The notes beneath the pieces are model-generated. The model was not told the DNA's origin, searched no databases, and saw nothing but the letters and a program-made list of their open reading frames with translations. The translations under genes were made by a program, and so were the position numbers. 10,673 nucleotides of DNA from UTPRO1 sp031400185 (lineage in GTDB: Bacteria; Desulfobacterota; Binatia; UTPRO1): NCBI GenBank assembly GCA_031400185.1, contig JANNPN010000303.1:1-10673 (forward strand), in the 5' to 3' direction. This document shows, piece after piece, positions 6,857-10,673 of the stretch (positions are counted from its first letter, which is position 1; every line of letters begins with the position of its first letter).

Positions 6857-8119
6857 ATGGCCAGTCTCGTCCCTGCTCACGGAGGGCTCGCCGAGCCGCT
6901 CGATCTGACCGTTCCCGCCGCCGAAGAGGCGACGTTCAAGGCCGAGCTCGCGAAGCTTCCGAAGGTGCCGGTCTCCGACGCCGACCTCTCGACGGTCTAC
7001 CGCTTCGGCGACGGCGCGCTCTCGCCGCTCACCGGGCCGATGAACGGGGCGACCTACGGGCAGGTGCTCGACCACGGTTACGTCGAGCACCAGGGCAAAC
7101 GCTATGCGTGGACGATCCCGCTCGCGTTCCCCGTGGCGGCGGACCTCGCGAAGACGCTCGAGAAGGGCAAGGCCGTGGCGCTCGTGAGCTCCGCGGGCAC
7201 GCCGGTTGCGCGGCTCGAGGTCAGCGACGTGTTCGCGTGGGACAAGGCGAAGTACCTGAAGAGCGTCTACGGCACCGAGCGCACCGACCACCCGGGTGCC
7301 GACATGGCGCTGAAGGGCGACGCCGACAAGACCTACCTCGTCGGCGGTACCATCCGCGTGCTGCCGCAGCCGAAGGACGCCGAGTTCGGCAAGTACGTGC
7401 TCTCGCCGCGCGAGGTCCGTGCGCTCGTTGCGAAGAAGGGGTGGAACCGCGTCGTCGCGTTCCAGACCAGAAACCCGCTGCACCGCGCGCACGAGTACGC
7501 GCTCGTCTACGGCCTCGAGACGCTGGTGCGTGAGGGGCACGATGCCGGTGCCGTGCTCAACCCACTGATCGGCGAGACGAAGGGCGACGACGTGAACGCC
7601 GGGGTCCGCATGAAGACCTACGAGGCGCTGATCGACAACCGTTCGCTCGGTGAGGGCGACAGCGACCAGGCGCTCTGGGGTCCGCGGAAGGAGTCGGTAC
7701 CCGACCGCGTCATCCTGCTCGGCCTGGACATCAAGATGTTCTACGGCGGGCCGAAGGAAGCCGTCATGCACGGTATCTACCGTCAGAATTTTGGCTTCAC
7801 CGACATCGTCATCGGCCGGAAGCACGCCGACGCGCCCTACCATGACGGCAGCGCGATCTGGGGCGACTTCGACGCTCAAGAGATCTTCGACAAGCTCGGC
7901 GGCGACCTCCAGATCAAGCCGCTGAAGGTCGGGTTCGCCGCGTACTACGAGTCGGCCGGCCGCGTGGACTTGATGGACCTGCATCCAAACGAGAAGCCGG
8001 TCTTCATCTCCGGCAAGGACGTTCGGAAGACGCTCGTCGAGGGCAAAGAGGTCGACCCGCGCATCATGCGTCCGTCGACGTCGCGCATCCTCGCGCAAGC
8101 GATGAAGGGGATGAGCTAG
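6857..8119 (+). CDS. sat: Sulfate adenylyltransferase (ATP sulfurylase)
   Basis: The enzyme makes adenosine 5'-phosphosulfate and pyrophosphate from ATP and sulfate (EC 2.7.7.4), the first step of sulfate activation; the reverse direction serves sulfur oxidation. The 420 residues match the single-domain Sat family, with no APS-kinase domain. The ATP-binding signature QTRNPLHRAHE is at residues 203-213. The second signature reads GRKHADAP at 320-327, where many Sats have GRDHAG. The C-terminal FISGKDVRKTL...RIMRP block is present. The ATG at 6857 is chosen because AAGGA (6843-6847) sits 9 nt before it; a TTG at 6836 is upstream but lacks a site. No APS reductase, APS kinase or CysN is in the window, so an assimilatory or dissimilatory role cannot be decided. 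The next gene follows after 39 nt. Confidence 0.95.
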   Translation: MASLVPAHGGLAEPLDLTVPAAEEATFKAELAKLPKVPVSDADLSTVYRFGDGALSPLTGPMNGATYGQVLDHGYVEHQGKRYAWTIPLAFPVAADLAKTLEKGKAVALVSSAGTPVARLEVSDVFAWDKAKYLKSVYGTERTDHPGADMALKGDADKTYLVGGTIRVLPQPKDAEFGKYVLSPREVRALVAKKGWNRVVAFQTRNPLHRAHEYALVYGLETLVREGHDAGAVLNPLIGETKGDDVNAGVRMKTYEALIDNRSLGEGDSDQALWGPRKESVPDRVILLGLDIKMFYGGPKEAVMHGIYRQNFGFTDIVIGRKHADAPYHDGSAIWGDFDAQEIFDKLGGDLQIKPLKVGFAAYYESAGRVDLMDLHPNEKPVFISGKDVRKTLVEGKEVDPRIMRPSTSRILAQAMKGMS

Positions 8120-8158
8120 CGGTCCCGCGTCCGCCAGGACCTTCGGGCCCGTCCCCGC

Positions 8159-9292
8159 GTGCGCGTCGCTCTCGATCTCACACCGCTCGAACGCCGGGTC
8201 ACGGGATGTGATCGCTATATGCTGGAGCTGGTGCGGGCGCTCGCCGCGCTCGACACCGGCGACCAGCTCGTCGTCTTCGTGAACCGCGGCGACGCCGCCC
8301 GCGTCGCGCCGACGCTGCCGAGCGCGTGTCGCGTGATCGCCTTGCCGTTCCGCTCGCGGCTCGCCCGGCTCGTGTTCCAGCAGGCGGTGCTGCCCGCGGT
8401 GCTCGCCCGACTCGACGTTTCGGTGCTGCATTCGCCGTCGTTCTTCGCTCCGCTCGCGCGCACCGCCACCCGCCACGTCCTGACCGTCCACGACGTCACG
8501 TTCTTCACGATGCCCGAGGCGCACAATCGCCTGCGCCGGAGCCGTGCGTTCCGCGCGGGGGTGCTTGCGAGCGCGCGGCGAGCCGACCGCGTGCTGGTGC
8601 CGTCGCGATCGGTCGCGGCGGAGCTCCGCCGCGTTGCGCCCGATCTCGCGCCCGACGCCGTCACGGTCGTGCCGCTCGGCATCAGCCGGCACCTGGGACC
8701 CCGTGCCGCCGGCGATGTCGCACGGGTACGCGCACGGCTCGGGTTGCAGCGGGACTATCTCCTCCACGTGGGCACGCTCGAGCCGCGGAAGAACCTCGAC
8801 GTGCTGCTCGATGCCTACGAGCGCGTGGTGCGTGACGATCGATGCGCCCTCGACCTGGCGCTCGTCGGGCGGACGGGGTGGGACTGCGCTCGCTTGATCG
8901 AGCGCATGCGGTCGCCGACGCTTGCGTCGCGCGTGCACCACCTCGGGTACGTGTCGGACGACGACCTGGCGCTGCTCTACGCGGGCGCGCGCCTCTTCGT
9001 GTTCCCGTCCGCGTACGAAGGCTTCGGCCTGCCGCCGCTCGAGGCGATGACTTGCGGCGCCCCGGTGCTGGCGTCGCCCGCCGGTGGCCTCGCCGAGAAT
9101 CTCGAAGGCGCCGCCGAGCTCGTCGAGCCGACCGCGGAGGCGATCGCGTCGGCCGTCCTGCGCCTGACCGCCGATCCCGCGGCGCTCAATGCGTTGCGCG
9201 TCGCCGGCCTGGAGCGCGCGCGGCGGTTCACATGGGAGGTCACCGCGCGCGCCACCCACGACTGCTATCGGGCGGTCGCCTCCCGCCGCTGA
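8159..9292 (+). CDS. GT4-family (GT-B) glycosyltransferase
   Basis: The 377-residue product has the two-domain layout of family GT4 transferases, which move a sugar from a nucleotide donor to a glycan or lipid acceptor at the cytoplasmic membrane face. The N-terminus RVALDLTPL...VTGCDRYMLELVRAL matches the first Rossmann strand and the loop before the GxxRY helix. The donor half begins at GTLEPRKNL (205-213), and the EX7E motif is E287-GFGLPPL-E295 within YEGFGLPPLEAM. The GTG at 8159 is the only usable start: no other lies between it and the sat stop, which is in the same frame 39 nt upstream, and the next ATG would remove the first strand. The ribosome site is weak (AGGA ends 19 nt before). 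It is probably co-transcribed with sat, though the functions are not obviously linked. The likely role is exopolysaccharide or O-antigen synthesis; the sugar is unknown. Confidence 0.9.
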   Translation: MRVALDLTPLERRVTGCDRYMLELVRALAALDTGDQLVVFVNRGDAARVAPTLPSACRVIALPFRSRLARLVFQQAVLPAVLARLDVSVLHSPSFFAPLARTATRHVLTVHDVTFFTMPEAHNRLRRSRAFRAGVLASARRADRVLVPSRSVAAELRRVAPDLAPDAVTVVPLGISRHLGPRAAGDVARVRARLGLQRDYLLHVGTLEPRKNLDVLLDAYERVVRDDRCALDLALVGRTGWDCARLIERMRSPTLASRVHHLGYVSDDDLALLYAGARLFVFPSAYEGFGLPPLEAMTCGAPVLASPAGGLAENLEGAAELVEPTAEAIASAVLRLTADPAALNALRVAGLERARRFTWEVTARATHDCYRAVASRR

Positions 9293-9305
9293 CAGCCGTC
9301 AGCGG
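9286..9305. terminator. Perfect hairpin shared by two convergent glycosyltransferase genes
   Basis: CCGCTGAC (9286-9293) and GTCAGCGG (9298-9305) form an eight-base perfect stem around the loop AGCC. The stop codon of the GT4 gene (TGA, 9290-9292) and that of the GT2 gene (TCA on plus, 9299-9301) lie in opposite arms. It could act as a bidirectional terminator, although neither strand has a T run after it. Confidence 0.5.
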
Positions 9306-10192
9306 ATCCGCGCGGGGCTCGCGCCGGGACCGTGCAGGAAGCCGAGCAGATTGCCCCACGCTTTGCAGGTCGCGAGCACGAGCATCCACGGCACGCTCGC
9401 GCCGACGATCGTCCATGGGCAGCGCTTCGGGAGCACCGCGACGAGCGTCCGGGCCACGAGCAGCGGCGGCATCACCGTGCACGCGGCGATGCGTACGAGC
9501 CATTCCACCGCGCCCATGCGCTCCATGCGAAAGCTCGCGATCGTGCGCCCATCGTCGAAGTGAATGCGGCACGTGGCGGCGACACCGAGCGATTGCACGT
9601 GGGTGACCCGGATGCGTTCGTCGTTGACGAGGACGCCGCCGTGCTCCCGGAGGTCGCGGTTCAGCAGCCACTCCATCTGGCCGAGCCCGAACCCGCGCGT
9701 CCGCAAGGCGGCGCGCTTGTAGGACACGTTCGCCTGGAGCGCGATCGTCCGCCGTGCTCCCGCGGGCAGGGGGGGCAGACTGCCGCCGTTCACGAGGAAG
9801 AAGCTCGCCCAGTCGATGCGCGTGGCGGTGGCGCCGTTCTCGACCAACCCGCCGATCGCGACGGCCTCCGGCCGGCCCGCGTGCGCGGCGAGGATGCGTT
9901 CGCACCAATCCTCCGCCGGCACGCAATGGTCCTCGGTGATCGCGATCACGTCGGCGCGTGCCGCCGCGACCGCCGCAGCTCGGAGCTCGAAGACGCTCGC
10001 CCCGGGTCGATGGAGCAGCCGGACGCGCGGGTGCCGCGCGGCCTGTCCCTCGGGCATGCCTGCGGCGCTGCCGTCGCCGAGCAGGACCTCGCCGTCGACG
10101 GCTTCCATCTGCACGCGCAGCGACTCGAGGCAGGGTGCGACCTCGGGCCACGGCTGGGTCGTGGCGATCACTACGCTCAGGCGGAGGGGCAT
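9299..10192 (-). CDS. GT2-family glycosyltransferase with two C-terminal membrane segments
   Basis: The 297-residue product starts with RLSVVIATTQPW, the first strand of a GT-A fold, which favours the ATG at 10192 over an in-frame GTG at 10234 that would add 14 charged residues. The metal-binding DXD position appears as TEDHCVP (residues 86-92), as in many GT2 enzymes that read EDH. The acceptor region RGFGLGQMEWLLNRDLREHG corresponds to the usual ED/RL helix, although the typical ED pair reads ME here. Residues about 232-254 and 260-286 are hydrophobic and should anchor the enzyme in the membrane. The donor and acceptor are unknown; with the convergent GT4 gene it suggests a surface-glycan locus. 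The two stop codons are only 6 bases apart. Upstream (10193-10315) no clear promoter is visible. Confidence 0.85.
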   Translation of the reverse strand: MPLRLSVVIATTQPWPEVAPCLESLRVQMEAVDGEVLLGDGSAAGMPEGQAARHPRVRLLHRPGASVFELRAAAVAAARADVIAITEDHCVPAEDWCERILAAHAGRPEAVAIGGLVENGATATRIDWASFFLVNGGSLPPLPAGARRTIALQANVSYKRAALRTRGFGLGQMEWLLNRDLREHGGVLVNDERIRVTHVQSLGVAATCRIHFDDGRTIASFRMERMGAVEWLVRIAACTVMPPLLVARTLVAVLPKRCPWTIVGASVPWMLVLATCKAWGNLLGFLHGPGASPARIR

Positions 10193-10222
10193 CGCGGAGT
10201 CACGGGACGGAAGATCCCTACG

Positions 10223-10270
10223 GACGAAGACCACAGACGAAGACGCACGAGGCGCGGTGGCGAGGCGCGG
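10223..10270. repeat. Two pairs of short direct repeats upstream of the GT2 gene
   Basis: GACGAAGAC occurs at 10223-10231 and 10236-10244; CGAGGCGCGG occurs at 10248-10257 and 10261-10270. Both pairs have a 13-base period. They lie 31-78 bases before the GT2 start, where a promoter or operator would be. Chance is not excluded in such GC-rich DNA. Confidence 0.5.
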
Positions 10271-10315
10271 CTTCGTGGGCGACGACGGAGTGTAGCCTTC
10301 GTCGGCGGGAAAGTG

Positions 10316-10355
10316 GAGGCGGGCGCGAGCCCGGCATGCCGGTCGCGCCCGCCTC
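10316..10355 (-). terminator. Strong hairpin terminator after the right-edge minus-strand gene
   Basis: Bases 10316-10328 (GAGGCGGGCGCGA) are a perfect 13-base inverted repeat of 10343-10355. Between them lies the self-complementary CCGGCATGCCGG (10331-10342), so the stem continues after a two-base bulge. It starts 12 bases after the TAA of the minus-strand gene, and CTTTCCC follows on that strand, a weak T tract. Confidence 0.72.
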
Positions 10356-10367
10356 GGTCGGCTCCGT

Positions 10368-10673
10368 TTACGGCAGACCGGTTGCCGTGCCGCGGATCGT
10401 GACGCGGCCTGGACCCGGGAGACCCGCGACCGTGTTCACCGCGGCCGCTCCCGTCGGGGCGACGCAGAAGATCGCCGCGAGGGTCGGGTTCGACACGTCG
10501 TTCATCGGCGTGTCTTCCATGCCGACGGCGACCAACGTGTCGGTGCCGTCCTCGGAACCCGCGGGCGAGATGGCCGCGGTTCCGCCACCGGTCAAGAAGC
10601 AGCTGCGCGGGATGCCGACGCAGGTCCCGAAACCTCCACCGCAGTCCGCGTCAGTCGTACATTGACGCTGCGC
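10368..10673 (-). CDS. C-terminal end of a secreted Cys-containing protein, truncated by the window edge
   Basis: The minus-strand frame is open from the window edge to TAA at 10370-10368, giving 101 visible residues. It begins with a Cys module, CTTDADCGGGFGTC, then SCF, like the Cys-rich repeats of deltaproteobacterial secreted proteins (related in style to the tail of the 1888-6209 protein, not a copy). The remaining 75 or so residues are Gly/Ala/Thr/Val-rich and end in GLPGPGRVTIRGTATGLP; from memory, similar PTG...GLPGPG endings recur at the C-termini of large Binatota-type proteins. A TTG within the frame at 10595 is not a credible start because the Cys module lies upstream of it. A strong hairpin follows the stop. 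The protein is probably exported; the function is unknown. Confidence 0.7.
   Translation of the reverse strand, partial: AQRQCTTDADCGGGFGTCVGIPRSCFLTGGGTAAISPAGSEDGTDTLVAVGMEDTPMNDVSNPTLAAIFCVAPTGAAAVNTVAGLPGPGRVTIRGTATGLP

Noticed and set aside
6522..6908. A 128-codon plus-strand open frame before sat
   Set aside because: It is Arg/Pro/Ala-rich with no family resemblance, and it overlaps the sat ribosome site and start.
6824..9259. An 811-codon minus-strand open frame opposite sat and the GT4 gene
   Set aside because: It is Arg/His/Val-rich without recognisable domains and lies fully antisense to two well-supported genes; such frames are expected in GC-rich DNA.
10193..10234. GTG at 10234 as the start of the GT2 gene
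   Set aside because: It only adds 14 charged residues before the first beta strand; the ATG at 10192 lies directly before that strand.
9332..10402. Long plus-strand frames opposite the GT2 gene
   Set aside because: They are Arg/Glu/His-rich shadows; the minus-strand frame carries the GT2 fold and membrane helices.

Overview
The window is a piece of a GC-rich bacterial chromosome. Strongly G/C-ending codons, large secreted proteins with Thr/Pro linkers and many Cys-Asp modules, and a Sat of the kind seen in sulfur-metabolising lineages suggest an environmental deltaproteobacterial-type organism (Myxococcota, Desulfobacterota or Candidatus Binatota). This placement is inferred from style; no phylogenetic marker is present.

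Left part (1-1478): the end of an ECF-transporter transmembrane subunit (EcfT/CbiQ family) is translationally coupled through a GTGA overlap to an exported zinc-dependent phospholipase C / P1-nuclease-like enzyme. A 409-base noncoding stretch (1479-1887) follows. It is rich in hairpins: two terminator-like structures, a possible promoter and a long imperfect inverted repeat in the leader of the next gene.

Centre (1888-6209): one very large secreted mosaic protein. It has a signal peptide, a LamG-like jelly roll, a second beta domain, a long Thr/Pro/Ala linker that includes six perfect 18-bp repeats, a beta-solenoid, and a Cys-rich tail of DxDxCTxDxC-type modules. The reading frame is broken at a run of seven G (4814-4820), so it appears as two open frames. 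One extra G, or a -1 slip at G_GGG_GGC, joins them into about 1440 residues. The segment looks less GC-skewed than its flanks. It is followed by a decayed C-terminal fragment of a tyrosine recombinase (6225-6443), which suggests an acquired island.

Right part (6444-10673): about 400 bases with no recognised gene, then sulfate adenylyltransferase (sat) and, 39 nt downstream in the same frame, a GT4 glycosyltransferase. A GT2 glycosyltransferase runs the opposite way, and the two convergent genes share a perfect hairpin that contains both stop codons. At the right edge, on the minus strand, is the C-terminus of another secreted Cys-containing protein with a strong hairpin terminator after it.

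I found no CRISPR array, rRNA or tRNA, and no clear novel multi-gene system. The items most worth a second look are the poly-G frameshift in the giant surface protein, the structured leader in front of it and the recombinase relic behind it.
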